The notes under the pieces were generated by a model, which saw only the letters and a list, made by a program, of their open reading frames with translations, searched no databases and was not told the DNA's origin. Of a DNA stretch of 64,000 bases, positions 34,672-46,332 are shown one piece after another. Where the stretch lies: positions 744,001 to 808,000 of the forward strand of contig NZ_SIRR01000008.1 of assembly GCF_011634895.1 (NCBI RefSeq), written 5' to 3'. Source of the stretch: Rheinheimera pleomorphica (GTDB lineage Bacteria > Pseudomonadota > Gammaproteobacteria > Enterobacterales > Alteromonadaceae). Position 1 is the first letter of the stretch; each line of letters begins with the position of its first letter. The translations under genes and the position numbers were made by a program.

Positions 34672-35961
34672 ATGAAGTTATCCCAACTACTCGCGGCAGC
34701 ACTGTTGTGCTGTACCAGTGTCGGCAGCCTGGCGGCTGAACGCGAAATCGACAGAGTCGCAGCCATAGTTGATAACAGCGTGGTACTGCAAAGTGATATC
34801 TCCGACATCGTAAATCGTGTTAAGCGCAATGCCGAGGCTCAGGGCCAGACCTTGCCCTCTGATGCGGCCCTGCGCACTCAGGCATTAGAGCGGTTAATCC
34901 TAAACAGCCTGCAGTTACAAATGGCCCAGCGCATGGGGTTACAAATCAGCGATGCACAGCTTGACGACACCATCCGCAATATTGCCCAGGGCGAAAAACT
35001 GTCACTGGAGGCATTTCGCCAGCAAGTTGTTGCCGAGGAAGGCGATTACGAACGTTTCCGTGAGCGCTTACGCGAAGAAATGATCACCGGTGAAGTAATA
35101 CGCGCTAACGTACAGCGCCGTGTCTATATCAGCCCGCAGGAAATTGACAGCGTCATCAAACTGATGGAAGAGCAAGGCGCCAGTAATGAACAATATAATC
35201 TGGGTCATATTCTGATTGCCGTACCTAGCCAGGCGACGACGGAAGACATCAATTCTGCCAAAGAGCGCGCCGACAAAGTCATGGAGTTGCTGCGTGATGG
35301 CAGTGATTTTAAGCGTATTGCTATCGCGTCCTCATCAGGTGCTAATGCATTGGAAGGCGGAGATTTGGGCTGGATGAACATTAACGAAATGCCGACGCTG
35401 TTCTCTGAGGCGATCCGCGGACGGAAAAAGACCGATATTGTCGGGCCACTGCGCTCTGGTGCCGGTTTTCATATTCTGACCATTTTTGATATCCGCGGTG
35501 AAAACGTGGCCGACATCAATGAAGTGAAATCGCGCCATATTTTAGTTAAACCCTCGATTATTCTTAGCGAAGAACGTGCCCGCACCATGCTGACAGAGTT
35601 CGCCGCTAAAATTCGTGCCGGCGAAGCCGATTTTGCCGAACTGGCCAAGCAACATTCTGAAGATCCCGGTTCAAAGTTAAACGGCGGTGAATTGGGCTGG
35701 AGCGAGCCTGATGTCTTTGTACCGGCGTTTCGTGACACGCTTAACCGTCTACAAATCAATGAAATAAGCGAGCCATTTCGCACTGAACACGGCTGGCATA
35801 TTGCCCAGGTACTGGATAAACGCACCGTTGATGCCACCGCAGACAAGAAACGCGAACAAGTGTACCGGATGATTTTCAACCGCCGTTACAACGAAGAAGT
35901 GCTCAACTTTCAGCGCGAGCTGCGTGCCGAGGCCCACATTGAAGTGCTGACGGAGAACTAA
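34672..35961 (+). CDS. surA: Periplasmic chaperone and peptidyl-prolyl isomerase SurA
   Basis: The 429-residue protein (E. coli 428) escorts outer-membrane proteins, LptD among them, across the periplasm. It has a signal peptide (1-22), an N-terminal chaperone domain starting DRVAAIVDNSVVLQSD, and two parvulin domains: about 175-275 (LGHILIAVP...GGDLGWM) and about 285-385 (SRHILVKPS...GGELGW). pdxA begins on the base after the stop, so the lptD-surA-pdxA-rsmA-apaG-apaH genes form one tightly packed operon. Confidence 0.95.
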   Translation: MKLSQLLAAALLCCTSVGSLAAEREIDRVAAIVDNSVVLQSDISDIVNRVKRNAEAQGQTLPSDAALRTQALERLILNSLQLQMAQRMGLQISDAQLDDTIRNIAQGEKLSLEAFRQQVVAEEGDYERFRERLREEMITGEVIRANVQRRVYISPQEIDSVIKLMEEQGASNEQYNLGHILIAVPSQATTEDINSAKERADKVMELLRDGSDFKRIAIASSSGANALEGGDLGWMNINEMPTLFSEAIRGRKKTDIVGPLRSGAGFHILTIFDIRGENVADINEVKSRHILVKPSIILSEERARTMLTEFAAKIRAGEADFAELAKQHSEDPGSKLNGGELGWSEPDVFVPAFRDTLNRLQINEISEPFRTEHGWHIAQVLDKRTVDATADKKREQVYRMIFNRRYNEEVLNFQRELRAEAHIEVLTEN

Positions 35962-36957
35962 ATGACACTGCGTATCGGCGTCACACCGGGAGAACCTGCA
36001 GGGATAGGCCCGGATCTGGTAATAAAACTGGCACAGCAAGACTGGCCGGTTGAACTGGTGGTATGCGCTAATGCAAGCTTGCTGACAACACGGGCAGAGC
36101 AATTAGGCCTGCCCCTGCAGTTACTACCTTATAATGCTGACGCCACACCACGACCTCAGCGGGCCGGCACCCTGACACTGGCCGATTTCGCTTTAGCCGA
36201 AGCGGTGACGCCAGGCCAGCTAAACGCCGCCAACGGCCGCTATGTTGTCGATACCCTAAGCTTTGCCGGCGAAAAGTCGATTAGCGGTGAATTTGCCGCT
36301 ATCGTCACCGGCCCTGTGCATAAAGGCATTATTAATCAGGCCGGTATTCCGTTTAGTGGCCATACTGAATTTTTTGCCCAGCAGTCCAATACGCCTTATG
36401 TTGTCATGATGCTGGCAACCGAGGGTTTACGCGTTGCGCTGGCGACGACGCATATTCCGCTGGCTTATGTGGCCAAGGCCATTACACCAGACCGGCTGAC
36501 CAAAGTGATCAGTATATTGCATCAGGATTTACAGCAGAAATTTGCCATTGCCAGGCCGCGTATTTATGTTTGTGGTTTAAACCCACATGCCGGTGAAGAT
36601 GGCCACCTGGGCCGGGAAGAGCTGGACATTATTATTCCTACCCTGCAACAGCTACGGCAAACCGGCATGGATCTGGTTGGGCCTTTACCGGCAGACACAC
36701 TGTTCCAGCCGAAATACCTGCAAGACGCTGATGCTGTATTGGCGATGTATCATGATCAGGGTTTGCCGGTGTTAAAACATATGGGCTTTGGCCGCTCAGT
36801 AAATATTAGTCTGGGCTTACCGCTGATCCGCACGTCAGTTGATCACGGTACGGCACTGGATCTGGCCGCTACCGGTAAAGCCGACGCCGGTAGCTTATTT
36901 CATGCCGTAAACCAGGCCATAGCACTGGCCACCAAAACGACGATTTCTCATGACTGA
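35962..36957 (+). CDS. pdxA: 4-hydroxythreonine-4-phosphate dehydrogenase PdxA
   Basis: The 331-residue enzyme (E. coli 329) oxidises 4-phosphohydroxy-threonine in the pyridoxal phosphate pathway, using NAD and a divalent metal. Typical motifs are [19 protein letters not shown]-type [18 protein letters not shown] (metal His), [12 protein letters not shown] and [12 protein letters not shown]. It starts directly behind surA and its last eight bases overlap rsmA. Confidence 0.95.
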   Translation: MTLRIGVTPGEPAGIGPDLVIKLAQQDWPVELVVCANASLLTTRAEQLGLPLQLLPYNADATPRPQRAGTLTLADFALAEAVTPGQLNAANGRYVVDTLSFAGEKSISGEFAAIVTGPVHKGIINQAGIPFSGHTEFFAQQSNTPYVVMMLATEGLRVALATTHIPLAYVAKAITPDRLTKVISILHQDLQQKFAIARPRIYVCGLNPHAGEDGHLGREELDIIIPTLQQLRQTGMDLVGPLPADTLFQPKYLQDADAVLAMYHDQGLPVLKHMGFGRSVNISLGLPLIRTSVDHGTALDLAATGKADAGSLFHAVNQAIALATKTTISHD

Positions 36958-37762
36958 TAACGTACACCAGGGCCATCGCGCCCGTAAGCGCTTTGGCCAG
37001 AACTTTCTCCATGACCCTCAGGTCATCGGTCGTATTGTCAAAGCCATTGCCCCCAAGCCAGATGATACCTTGGTTGAAATAGGCCCAGGTTTAGGCGCAC
37101 TGACAGAGCCAGTGGCTGAGGCGGCGGGCCATCTGACGGTCATAGAGCTGGACCGCGATCTGGCAGAGCGCTTGCAGCAGCACCCGCTGCTGGCCGGTAA
37201 GCTGACCATCCATCAGGCGGATGCGATGAAATTTGATTTCACCAGCCTGCTGCATGGCGGCAAAAAGCTAAAAGTGTTTGGTAACTTACCTTACAACATT
37301 TCCACGCCTTTGCTGTTCCATTTATTTCAGTACGCTGATTTAATTGAAAATATGCACTTTATGCTACAAAAAGAAGTGGTACAGCGAATGACAGCAACAC
37401 ACGGCAGCAAAGCTTTTGGCCGCTTAAGTGTGATGACACAATACTATTGTCATGCGATGCCAGTAGTGGAAGTAGGCCCAGGGGCCTTTAAACCTGCCCC
37501 TAAAGTAGACTCCGCCGTGGTAAGGTTATTGCCTAAAGCCGTGGCTGACCGGGCCCAGGTACCGGCTGACGTGTTAAACCGGGTGTGTCTGGAAGCCTTT
37601 AACCAACGCCGTAAAACCATTCGCAATTGCTTTAGCAATTTTGCCAGCGCCGAACAGCTCGCGCAGCTGGGGCTGGACCCATCGCTGCGGCCAGAGCAGC
37701 TCAGTGTAGAAGATTTTATTAAAGTAGCAACCTGGTTGCATCAACACGAGAGCACAGTATGA
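36950..37762 (+). CDS. rsmA: 16S rRNA dimethyladenosine transferase RsmA (KsgA)
   Basis: The 270-residue enzyme dimethylates A1518 and A1519 of 16S rRNA late in small-subunit assembly. The N-terminus [12 protein letters not shown], the SAM-binding loop [12 protein letters not shown], and the catalytic NLPYNIST motif are all present. It overlaps pdxA by eight bases at the start and apaG by four at the end (ATGA), as in the E. coli operon. Loss of this gene gives kasugamycin resistance in other bacteria; here it looks intact. Confidence 0.95.
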   Translation: MTDNVHQGHRARKRFGQNFLHDPQVIGRIVKAIAPKPDDTLVEIGPGLGALTEPVAEAAGHLTVIELDRDLAERLQQHPLLAGKLTIHQADAMKFDFTSLLHGGKKLKVFGNLPYNISTPLLFHLFQYADLIENMHFMLQKEVVQRMTATHGSKAFGRLSVMTQYYCHAMPVVEVGPGAFKPAPKVDSAVVRLLPKAVADRAQVPADVLNRVCLEAFNQRRKTIRNCFSNFASAEQLAQLGLDPSLRPEQLSVEDFIKVATWLHQHESTV

Positions 37763-38136
37763 GCTCGCATTTCCACGTCCCGGTAGATGTTGAAACCTTT
37801 TATATCGCGGCACAGTCTGATCCGGCAGCACAGCGCTATGTCTTTGCTTATACCATTACCATACGTAACCTTAGCAGCGACACGGTAAAATTGTTAAGCC
37901 GCTATTGGCTGATCACCGACGCCAATGGCAAACAAACCGAGGTAGAGGGTGACGGTGTCGTCGGCGAGCAACCGGTACTGGCTCCCGGTAGCAGCTATCG
38001 CTATACCAGTGGCGCTGTACTGGATACACCAGTTGGCACCATGGAAGGCCATTATCAGATGATAACCTCCACTGAGCAGCGGTTTAATACCGCTATACCG
38101 CTGTTTCGTCTGGCTATGCCTAATATCCTCAACTGA
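37759..38136 (+). CDS. apaG: ApaG protein
   Basis: The 125-residue protein is the same length as E. coli ApaG. It forms an immunoglobulin-like fold with the conserved [11 protein letters not shown] and [11 protein letters not shown] segments and the Gly-rich [20 protein letters not shown]. Its biochemical role is unclear. It overlaps rsmA by four bases and apaH by one. Confidence 0.94.
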   Translation: MSSHFHVPVDVETFYIAAQSDPAAQRYVFAYTITIRNLSSDTVKLLSRYWLITDANGKQTEVEGDGVVGEQPVLAPGSSYRYTSGAVLDTPVGTMEGHYQMITSTEQRFNTAIPLFRLAMPNILN

Positions 38137-38954
38137 TGGCAACCTATGTTATTGGCGACCTGCAAGGCTGTTATGACGCCTTGCAACGGTTATTACAACA
38201 CATCAACTTTGATACACAGCGCGACAAGTTGTGGTTGTGCGGCGATCTGGTCGCCCGTGGTCCACAATCACTGGAATGTTTGCAGTTTGTTAAAGCCCTA
38301 GGCTCAAGCGCGGTGACGGTGCTTGGCAATCATGATTTGCACCTTATTGCCTGCCATTTCGGCTTTAGCACGGTTAAGCCGCAAGATAAATTGCAGCCAC
38401 TGTTCGCCAGCCCGCAGCGGGATGAGCTAATCCACTGGCTTTGCCAGCAACCGCTGCTGTACCAAAGTGCCGATCAGCGTTACACTTTAGTGCATGCCGG
38501 TTTGGCGCCGGAATGGACCCTAAGCCAGGCGCTGGCGATGAGCGCAGAAGTACAACACCAACTGCAAACTGAGCCCCGCCGGTTACTGCAAGTGATGTAT
38601 GGCAACAAGCCTGAACGCCTGGCAGAGGCGACAACGGAGCAGCAGCGTTGGCGCTTTACAATTAATGCCTGCACCCGAATGCGTTTTTGCCGTCAGGATG
38701 GTTCACTGGAGTTAAAAGAAAAAGGCCATCCACGCCAGCAAACCCAGCTGATCCCCTGGTATGAATTCTGGCGCAACCGGCTGCACACTGAGCTGTTTTT
38801 TGGTCACTGGGCCGCATTAAACGGCTATAGTCCGGTAGCCAATATTCATGCTCTGGATACAGGTTGTGTCTGGGGCAATGCTCTGACCGCTTATTGTCTC
38901 GAAACACAGCAGCGTTATAGTGTGGCAGGGATAGAACGAACACGGTATATTTGA
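38136..38954 (+). CDS. apaH: Symmetrical bis(5'-nucleosyl)-tetraphosphatase ApaH
   Basis: The 272-residue enzyme splits Ap4A into two ADP and can remove Np4A caps from RNA. The metallophosphatase motifs are clear: GDLQGCYDAL, GDLVARGP and GNHDLHL, followed by VHAGLAP. Its start shares a base with the apaG stop. In E. coli folA follows; here a chemoreceptor gene and a DUF3718 gene intervene and folA is reversed. Confidence 0.94.
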   Translation: MATYVIGDLQGCYDALQRLLQHINFDTQRDKLWLCGDLVARGPQSLECLQFVKALGSSAVTVLGNHDLHLIACHFGFSTVKPQDKLQPLFASPQRDELIHWLCQQPLLYQSADQRYTLVHAGLAPEWTLSQALAMSAEVQHQLQTEPRRLLQVMYGNKPERLAEATTEQQRWRFTINACTRMRFCRQDGSLELKEKGHPRQQTQLIPWYEFWRNRLHTELFFGHWAALNGYSPVANIHALDTGCVWGNALTAYCLETQQRYSVAGIERTRYI

Positions 38955-39021
38955 CACTATTATCGCTACTTTAAATAAGTGCCTGCTTTAACGGCACAAA
39001 CTGCACACAATGGGAGTTATT

Positions 39022-41034
39022 ATGAAGTTAACCGTTGCATTACGGATTATCGGCGGCTTTGGTATTATTTCGTTACTCCTGCTGGTTATTGGCGCGACAT
39101 CTTATGTCAGCCTGAACAATATCAGTACCTCTACCGCAGAAGTTAACGAAGTGTCGATACCGGCGCTGGAAAACAGTGCCCAAATGCAAAGCGAGTTTGT
39201 CATTATGAGCAAACTAAGCTTGCAGGCTTTTAATGCGACCTCGCTGGAAGACGTTGGCTCAATGCGCCAGCAGTTTAATACTGAACAACAGCGTTACCAA
39301 CAGGCATCGGCCCAACTGGCCACAGCAGTGCAACACAATGCACCGCTAAAAGCGGCAGCCCAGACCGTAGCACAGGCCTACGACAGCTTTATTCCCGTCA
39401 CCACAGCGTTATTTGCCCAACTGGAAAATAACCTGAAACTGCGCGACGGCATAGACAGCAAATTGTCTGATTTGGAAATGCATGCTGATGATATGGCGTC
39501 ATTAATCCTGGACTTTACCGATGTACGTGATGTACAGCGCCGTTTCCCTCGCTCCTACCAGGCCGCTACCAGTATGGAAACCGGTATTAATACGCTGATC
39601 AGCAATGTGGTCGATTTAAACCGCACCCTGTCAGATACGACGGCCAATACCATTGCGAATGAAATCGCCTTTCGTTTAAAAGATCTGAATGACCAGTTTG
39701 CCGTTATAGAGGCAGAAACCGCAGGCCAGATTAACCTGATCGCAGATTTAGCCGAAAAAGTAGCTGAAATTAACACCCTGCTGGCAGGCAATAATAGTAT
39801 TGTCGACATGAAAACGCAGCGTTTACAAAGCAGTGCAGAAGCAACGCGCCTGCTTGCCTCTGCCGAGGAGCAAACGGCCAGTGCCATGACCAGCCTGGCA
39901 GGATTACTGACGCAAGCCCGTAATGCGGCTGAAGGCATTCAGCGCGACGCCGCAACTGGGGTGGCTAATGCAATTACCACCATTTTTATCGTAGTGGTTG
40001 TCTCTATCGTGTTAGCAATCGTCATCGCCTATATCACAGTGAAGAGCATTAAGAACCCGCTGGACAAGGTCAATGCGATTCTGGGTGTGGTTGCATCCGG
40101 TGATATGACGCAAAAACTGGATGATAGCGCGAAAGACGAGTTCGGCGAGCTGGCCAGAAACTGCAACAAAGTGATTGCTAACCTGCAGCAGTTAATTCAG
40201 GGTATTATTTCCCGCTCTACGCAATTGGCAGCAGCATCCGAGCAAACCTCAGCCATTACGGTACAAACCACCCAGGCTATCCGTGAACAAAAATCACAGG
40301 TTACCCAGGCTGCTACGGCAACCACTGAAATGAGCAGCACAGCGCAAGGCGTATTACAAAGCTCAAATGATGCCGTAGCCGAGATTAAGAATGCCGATAG
40401 CGAAGCCGAGCGGGTTAAAGGTATTTCACTGGAAAACAAGGCCATAATTTTGCAACTGTCGCATGAAGTTGAGCAGGCGTCAGTGGTGATAAACAAACTG
40501 CACAAAGACAGCGCTTCAATTGGCGGCATTCTGGATGTGATCCGCGGTATTGCTGAGCAGACTAATCTGCTGGCATTAAACGCCGCCATTGAAGCCGCCC
40601 GCGCCGGCGAGCAGGGTCGCGGCTTTGCCGTAGTGGCTGATGAGGTGCGCTCGTTAGCTAGCAAAACGCAGGCTTCAACCCAGGAAATTCAGGCAATGAT
40701 ACAAGTGCTGCAAAGTGGTGCACACGCTGCCGTTGAGGCCATGAATAAGGGTAAGCAACAGGCGGAAAACTGCGTTGAAAAAACCGAAGTTGCTACCAAG
40801 GCACTGGACTCTATAACCCATGCTGTCCATTTAGCTCATGATATGAGTGAGCAGATTTCTGATGCGGCTAAAGAGCAGAATCAGGTTTCCCATGAAATCA
40901 GTAAACTGCTGGAGTCTATAGTTTCTATTGCTGAGGAAACCGCCTCAGGTGCCGAGCAAACCTCTGAGTCAAGCCACGAAGTCGCTCGCCTGGCCGAAGA
41001 GCTACGGGTTTCGGTAGAGCAATTTAAGGTGTAA
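39022..41034 (+). CDS. Methyl-accepting chemotaxis protein
   Basis: The 670-residue receptor has membrane segments at about 8-30 and 315-340 enclosing a helical ligand-binding region of some 280 residues, long enough for a bimodular four-helix (HBM-like) sensor. A HAMP domain follows ([18 protein letters not shown]), then the signalling hairpin with the near-invariant tip [19 protein letters not shown] (around 513) and [12 protein letters not shown]. No C-terminal CheR pentapeptide is seen. GGGAG precedes the chosen ATG. The ligand is unknown. It stands alone, with its own terminator. Confidence 0.92.
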   Translation: MKLTVALRIIGGFGIISLLLLVIGATSYVSLNNISTSTAEVNEVSIPALENSAQMQSEFVIMSKLSLQAFNATSLEDVGSMRQQFNTEQQRYQQASAQLATAVQHNAPLKAAAQTVAQAYDSFIPVTTALFAQLENNLKLRDGIDSKLSDLEMHADDMASLILDFTDVRDVQRRFPRSYQAATSMETGINTLISNVVDLNRTLSDTTANTIANEIAFRLKDLNDQFAVIEAETAGQINLIADLAEKVAEINTLLAGNNSIVDMKTQRLQSSAEATRLLASAEEQTASAMTSLAGLLTQARNAAEGIQRDAATGVANAITTIFIVVVVSIVLAIVIAYITVKSIKNPLDKVNAILGVVASGDMTQKLDDSAKDEFGELARNCNKVIANLQQLIQGIISRSTQLAAASEQTSAITVQTTQAIREQKSQVTQAATATTEMSSTAQGVLQSSNDAVAEIKNADSEAERVKGISLENKAIILQLSHEVEQASVVINKLHKDSASIGGILDVIRGIAEQTNLLALNAAIEAARAGEQGRGFAVVADEVRSLASKTQASTQEIQAMIQVLQSGAHAAVEAMNKGKQQAENCVEKTEVATKALDSITHAVHLAHDMSEQISDAAKEQNQVSHEISKLLESIVSIAEETASGAEQTSESSHEVARLAEELRVSVEQFKV

Positions 41035-41047
41035 ATTTAGCGTCTGT

Positions 41048-41075
41048 AAAAAAACCGCCAGCAGGCGGTTTTTTT
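41048..41075 (+). terminator. Rho-independent terminator of the chemoreceptor gene
   Basis: ACCGCC and GGCGGT pair around AGCA, flanked by seven A and followed by seven T. The A-run makes it usable from the other strand too, for the convergent DUF3718 gene, which ends 15 bases further on. Confidence 0.88.
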
Positions 41076-41089
41076 ATTATAAGGTGCTG

Positions 41090-41464
41090 TTAGCTACCAG
41101 CGCGCTCTTTTAGCACTGCCAGTAGCGGTGATGCTGAATAACCGTTGGCTTCAGCCCAGGCGATATCGCCAGAGTCTGCCACAGCGGAGCCCGGTAGCTG
41201 CTTGGCAATAAACTCGCCGACATCTGCAGCATTACTTTTAAAAGCGTGCCGTAGCAAACTTTCGCCATTACACACCACGCCGTCATAGATATTCCGTAGT
41301 CGTAAACGGTAATCGCTTAACACTTTACGCAACCGATTCTTGTCATCCGCTGCTACATAGTCACACATAGAAGCAGCTAACTGATCATCTGCTACTGCAA
41401 CCGGCGCCGATAACAGCGACAACGTCACAGCGACACCACAAAACAAAGTTGGCAATAATCTCAT
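41090..41464 (-). CDS. DUF3718 family periplasmic protein
   Basis: The 124-residue protein has a signal peptide (1-25, ending AVADD). The mature part contains LAASMCDYVAADDKNRLRK, NIYDGVVCNGESLLRHA and DVGEFIAKQLPGS, the pattern of DUF3718 proteins of Shewanella and relatives, with two conserved Cys. Function is unknown. It lies upstream-to-downstream opposite the chemoreceptor and next to folA, separated from it by a 70-base gap. Confidence 0.78.
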   Translation of the reverse strand: MRLLPTLFCGVAVTLSLLSAPVAVADDQLAASMCDYVAADDKNRLRKVLSDYRLRLRNIYDGVVCNGESLLRHAFKSNAADVGEFIAKQLPGSAVADSGDIAWAEANGYSASPLLAVLKERAGS

Positions 41465-41534
41465 TTACTACTCCTCACTGAATATAACCTGAATCATCTT
41501 AGCAAGATGTGTTAACCGGTGCAAATAAGCACCG

Positions 41535-42029
41535 CTATCTGTCGATACGCTCCAGTGTGCGAAAGCAACAGGCGTAAGGATTATACTGATCAGCCGGCTG
41601 TTCACTCTGCTGTGTCACCTGCCAGTCTGCCTCGGCTAAGTAGTCAGGGAAGTGCGCATCCCCCTCGGTTACCAGGTCAATATCAGTCAGGTATAAGCGT
41701 TGAGCCAGTGGCAATGCCTGGCGGTAAATTTCAGCGCCACCAATAATCATAACTTCATCATATTGCTGTAACAGATCAAGCGCTTGCGCCAGACTGGTTA
41801 CCCACTCGGCGCCGCGTTGTTCAGGCGGTACACTGCGACTAATCACAATATTACGCCTGCCGGGTAATACCCGGCCGATAGAGTCGAACGTTTTGCGCCC
41901 CATCACCACCGGCTTACCCAGGGTTACTGCTTTAAAATGTTTTAAATCGGCAGGCAGATGCCATGGCATCTGATTTGCTTTGCCGATCACCCGATTGGCA
42001 GCCATCGCTGCCACCATAGCAATAATCAT
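41535..42029 (-). CDS. folA: Dihydrofolate reductase
   Basis: The 164-residue enzyme reduces dihydrofolate to tetrahydrofolate with NADPH, and is the trimethoprim target. Typical motifs are AANRVIGKANQMPWHLPADL (with the catalytic acidic residue, here Asp, in LPADL), VVMGRKTFDSIG, NIVISR and VMIIGGAEIY. It lies nine bases downstream of obgE on the same strand. In E. coli it follows apaH on the opposite strand, an arrangement loosely kept here. Confidence 0.95.
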   Translation of the reverse strand: MIIAMVAAMAANRVIGKANQMPWHLPADLKHFKAVTLGKPVVMGRKTFDSIGRVLPGRRNIVISRSVPPEQRGAEWVTSLAQALDLLQQYDEVMIIGGAEIYRQALPLAQRLYLTDIDLVTEGDAHFPDYLAEADWQVTQQSEQPADQYNPYACCFRTLERIDR

Positions 42030-42037
42030 CTGCCACC

Positions 42038-43213
<1,176 letters not shown>

Positions 43214-43316
43214 TCAGCTTAATGCCAGCAAACATAACTCTGGCGATAAGTATAACTTAGGTTATTGAATGGCGTTAAAAAAGTCCAGCTGTGCGGCTTT
43301 AGCGCGCCGTTGTAAT

Positions 43317-43342
43317 AAAAAACCCCGCACCAGGCGGGGTTT
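43317..43342 (-). terminator. Rho-independent terminator of rplU-rpmA
   Basis: On the minus strand, CCCCGC and GCGGGG pair around a five-base loop and are followed by TTTTTTATT. It lies 18 bases after the rpmA stop, so obgE is probably served by readthrough or its own promoter. Confidence 0.88.
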
Positions 43343-43359
43343 GTCTGAAGTTGGGCAGC

Positions 43360-43617
43360 TTATTCGCTGACGATGCTCACAAACTTACGGTTGTGCTCAC
43401 CTTTCACTTCAAATTTCACTTTACCTTCAGTTAAAGCGAATAAAGTATGATCTTTACCGATACCAACGTTAGTGCCGGCATGGAATTTAGTACCACGCTG
43501 ACGCACGATGATGCTACCAGCTAAAACAGATTCGCCACCGAAGCGCTTAACACCTAAGCGTTTAGCTTCTGAATCGCGACCGTTACGAGTGCTACCTACA
43601 CCTTTCTTACTTGCCAT
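43360..43617 (-). CDS. rpmA: 50S ribosomal protein L27
   Basis: The 85-residue protein is the usual length. It starts [20 protein letters not shown], with the flexible N-terminus that reaches the peptidyl-transferase centre and no cleavable extension like that of Firmicutes. It follows rplU after 15 bases. Confidence 0.97.
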   Translation of the reverse strand: MASKKGVGSTRNGRDSEAKRLGVKRFGGESVLAGSIIVRQRGTKFHAGTNVGIGKDHTLFALTEGKVKFEVKGEHNRKFVSIVSE

Positions 43618-43632
43618 GTGTCGATACTCCTG

Positions 43633-43941
43633 TTACGCGCTGATGCTGGTAATTTTCACTTCAGTGAACCACTGGCGGTGGCCCATCTGCTTGCGTGAAT
43701 GCTTACGACGACGGAACTTAACGATCTTAATTTTATCGCCACGGCCATGAGTGACCACTTCCGCTACTACTTTACCACCTTCAACTAAAGGTGCACCGAT
43801 TGCGATGTCTTCGCCATTAGCGACCATCAACGGTGTAAATTCGATTGTTGCGCCGGTTTCTAAGTCTAATTTTTCTAGACGTAGAGTTTGACCTTCCGTC
43901 ACACGGTGCTGTTTACCACCACTTTGGAAAACCGCGTACAT
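43633..43941 (-). CDS. rplU: 50S ribosomal protein L21
   Basis: The 102-residue protein (E. coli 103) begins [14 protein letters not shown] and ends with the basic [16 protein letters not shown] stretch that binds 23S rRNA. I chose the ATG giving this N-terminus; an upstream in-frame ATG would add seven residues. It is the first gene of rplU-rpmA and has a clear promoter 68 bases upstream. Confidence 0.97.
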   Translation of the reverse strand: MYAVFQSGGKQHRVTEGQTLRLEKLDLETGATIEFTPLMVANGEDIAIGAPLVEGGKVVAEVVTHGRGDKIKIVKFRRRKHSRKQMGHRQWFTEVKITSISA

Positions 43942-44008
43942 AGTTAACTCCGTACAAAGCACGCCATCGCTTGATAAGGGGCGTGTTAATTCAATTCACA
44001 GGGCGCGA

Positions 44009-44037
44009 ATTGTACGCAATTTCCCCTACCCCCGCAA
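44009..44037 (-). promoter_or_regulatory. Sigma-70 promoter of rplU-rpmA
   Basis: On the minus strand, TTGCGG (44032-44037) and TACAAT (44009-44014) are separated by exactly 17 bases. The sequence after the -10 box is TCGCGCCC, the GC-rich discriminator typical of ribosomal promoters under stringent control (ppGpp/DksA). Confidence 0.75.
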
Positions 44038-44087
44038 GTAGAAATATAAAAAAGATCACTGCACTAAGAAAAGGATCCGGTTTTGCT

Positions 44088-44116
44088 TTGGGACTGGCCG
44101 GGCCATAGTGTAGAAT
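44088..44116 (+). promoter_or_regulatory. Sigma-70 promoter of ispB
   Basis: TTGGGA (44088-44093) and TAGAAT (44111-44116) lie 17 bases apart, 35 bases upstream of the ispB ATG. It points away from the rplU promoter, so the two operons are divergent with about 50 bases between their -35 boxes. Confidence 0.62.
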
Positions 44117-44150
44117 TGGCGCCATTCTTTGGTTTAAGCAGTTGTTTTTC

Positions 44151-45122
44151 ATGACGCTCGAACAAATCCAACAGCTATCGTCTGCCGATATGGCTGCGGT
44201 TAATGCGCATATATTTTCGCAGTTAAACTCCGATGTCGCCCTGATCAACCAATTAGGCATCTATATCGTTAACAGCGGTGGTAAACGCCTGCGGCCTTTG
44301 CTGGCCGTGCTGGCCGCGCGTGCCCTGGGTTACCAGGGTACTGCTCATGTTACTGTTGCCGCTATCATCGAGTTTATTCATACCTCAACCCTGTTGCACG
44401 ATGACGTGGTGGATGAGTCTACGCTGCGCCGCGGTAAGCAAACCGCTAACGCAGTGTTTGGTAATCAAGCCAGTGTACTGGTCGGCGACTTTCTGTACAG
44501 CCGATCTTTCCAAATGATGGTGTCATTAAATGATATGCGCATTATGCATATCCTGGCTGACGCCACTAACATTATCGCTGAAGGTGAAGTGCTACAGCTG
44601 ATGAATGTTAATGATCCGCAGACCACCGAGCAAAGCTACATGCAGGTCATATACTGCAAAACGGCCAAACTATTTGAAGCCGCCACCCAATTAGCCGCTA
44701 TTATCGCGCAGCAACCTGAAGCTGTGGTGAACAGTATGAAATTATACGGTATGCATTTAGGCACGGCTTTCCAGTTAATTGATGACGTACTGGATTACCA
44801 GGCAGACGCTGCAGAACTGGGCAAGAATATTGGCGATGATCTGGCTGAAGGCAAACCGACCTTACCGTTAATCCACGCGCTGAAGCACGGCAGCCCTGCA
44901 CAGCAGCAGCTTATTCGCGACGCGATAACCGAAGGTAACGGCTTGGCAAATCTGGATGCCATTATGACGGCGTTAAACGAAACGGATGCCTTTGGCTACA
45001 CCCGTAAGCTGGCCGAGCAGGAAGCCGAAAAAGCCCGCCTGGCGCTAACGGTGTTACCTGAGTCTGATTATAAACAGGCGCTATTAGCCCTGGCCGACAT
45101 TGCAGTATCGCGCTCGCATTAG
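44151..45122 (+). CDS. ispB: Polyprenyl (octaprenyl-type) diphosphate synthase
   Basis: The 323-residue enzyme extends farnesyl diphosphate with isopentenyl units to make the side chain of ubiquinone and menaquinone. Both Asp-rich motifs are present: LLHDDVVDE and LIDDVLDYQ, along with GGKRLRPLLAVL. It aligns closely with E. coli IspB (323 residues). I chose the ATG at 44151, which gives MTLEQIQQLSSADM like E. coli; a start three codons earlier is less likely. Chain length (C40 expected) cannot be fixed by eye. Confidence 0.94.
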   Translation: MTLEQIQQLSSADMAAVNAHIFSQLNSDVALINQLGIYIVNSGGKRLRPLLAVLAARALGYQGTAHVTVAAIIEFIHTSTLLHDDVVDESTLRRGKQTANAVFGNQASVLVGDFLYSRSFQMMVSLNDMRIMHILADATNIIAEGEVLQLMNVNDPQTTEQSYMQVIYCKTAKLFEAATQLAAIIAQQPEAVVNSMKLYGMHLGTAFQLIDDVLDYQADAAELGKNIGDDLAEGKPTLPLIHALKHGSPAQQQLIRDAITEGNGLANLDAIMTALNETDAFGYTRKLAEQEAEKARLALTVLPESDYKQALLALADIAVSRSH

Positions 45123-45142
45123 CCTCTAAGGCTAAAGGCAAC

Positions 45143-45169
45143 AAAAAAGGCGCCGCAGCGCCTTTTTTT
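45143..45169. terminator. Bidirectional terminator between ispB and mdh
   Basis: GGCGC and GCGCC pair around CGCA, with six A before and seven T after. The symmetric A/T runs serve ispB on the plus strand and mdh, which converges, on the minus strand. Confidence 0.88.
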
Positions 45170-45182
45170 GTTGCTGAATAAC

Positions 45183-46121
45183 TTAGTTATTCTTTACAAA
45201 CTCTTCACCTAAAGTGATATCGGCCTGTAATGTTGGCAGCATATCGGTCATGGCTTTTTGCTCATAAGCGCTTAAAGAGCCGATAGGTAGTAATTTTTCA
45301 ACGCCGTTTTTACCCAGCACTAATGGCTGAGCAAAGAAACGCGCGTATTCACCTTCGCCTTCAACATAAGCGTATTCGGTCACGGCCTCGCCCTGCAAGC
45401 CTTTGATCAAAGAGATACAAAAGCGCGCAGCAGCCTGGCCCATTGATAAGGTTGCCGATCCGCCACCGGCTTTAGCTTCTACCACTTCAGTGCCGGCATT
45501 CTGAATGCGATGCGTTAAAGAGGCGACCTCTTCATCAGTGAAGCTGACACCCTCTACCTGAGACAGTAATGGCAGAATAGTAGTACCGCTGTGACCACCA
45601 ATAACAGGCACTGTTACCTGGGTTGGATTTTTGCCTTTTAACTCACCAACAAAGGTTTCAGCACGGATTACATCCAGTGTAGTTACGCCAAATAAACGAC
45701 GCGGGTCGTAAGTACCGGCCTTTTTAAACACATCTGCAGCTATTGCCACAGTGGTATTTACCGGGTTAGTGATAATACCTACCAATGCCTTCGGACACTG
45801 CTGCACTATGGCCTCAGCTAAGGTTTTTACCACACCGGCATTGATATTAAATAAATCAGAGCGATCCATACCCGGCTTACGTGGCATACCGGCTGGGATC
45901 ATCACGATATCGGCACCAGCCAGCGCTGTGTTCAGGTCCTCTTTACCATAGCCCGTTACTTTGACAGCAGTAGGGATATGACTTAAGTCAACCGCGACGC
46001 CCGGCGTTACCGGCGCCAGATCATACAATGCTAAATCTGTGCCCGCAGGTAAGTCTAATTTCAGCAATAACGATAATGCCTGGCCAATACCACCGGCGGC
46101 ACCTAATACGGCAACTTTCAT
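45183..46121 (-). CDS. mdh: Malate dehydrogenase
   Basis: The 312-residue enzyme is the same length as E. coli Mdh and interconverts malate and oxaloacetate with NAD. Visible are the dinucleotide loop [10 protein letters not shown] at the N-terminus, the substrate-binding Arg in [13 protein letters not shown], and the catalytic His in VIGGHSG. GGGAGA precedes the chosen ATG; a longer frame of 15 more residues lacks support. It is divergent from argR, as in E. coli. Confidence 0.96.
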   Translation of the reverse strand: MKVAVLGAAGGIGQALSLLLKLDLPAGTDLALYDLAPVTPGVAVDLSHIPTAVKVTGYGKEDLNTALAGADIVMIPAGMPRKPGMDRSDLFNINAGVVKTLAEAIVQQCPKALVGIITNPVNTTVAIAADVFKKAGTYDPRRLFGVTTLDVIRAETFVGELKGKNPTQVTVPVIGGHSGTTILPLLSQVEGVSFTDEEVASLTHRIQNAGTEVVEAKAGGGSATLSMGQAAARFCISLIKGLQGEAVTEYAYVEGEGEYARFFAQPLVLGKNGVEKLLPIGSLSAYEQKAMTDMLPTLQADITLGEEFVKNN

Positions 46122-46244
46122 GATTATCTCCCTTGAGAACGCTTGAATGGAAAAACGCGCCAACAATACTGAAACCGCGCCGAAAATACAAATAGCTTAC
46201 GCCTAAAGTCTAAGCATTTTAGCCAATTTTAGTGTACTTTACTT

Positions 46245-46275
46245 CACAAAGTGTGCCGTCGCCTGCACAAAGTGT
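46245..46275. repeat. Two CACAAAGTGT copies 21 bases apart between mdh and argR
   Basis: The ten-base sequence CACAAAGTGT occurs at 46245-46254 and again at 46266-46275. Each copy is itself nearly palindromic (CAC-AAA-GTG), and 21 bases equals two helical turns. This is the layout of paired operator sites in the divergent mdh/argR promoter region. I found no convincing ARG box, so the protein involved is unknown. Confidence 0.5.
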
Positions 46276-46332
46276 ATCTGACAATGAACTTTGCTAAGAT
46301 AACAGCACAACAAAAAGAGGTAAAAGCGTTGT

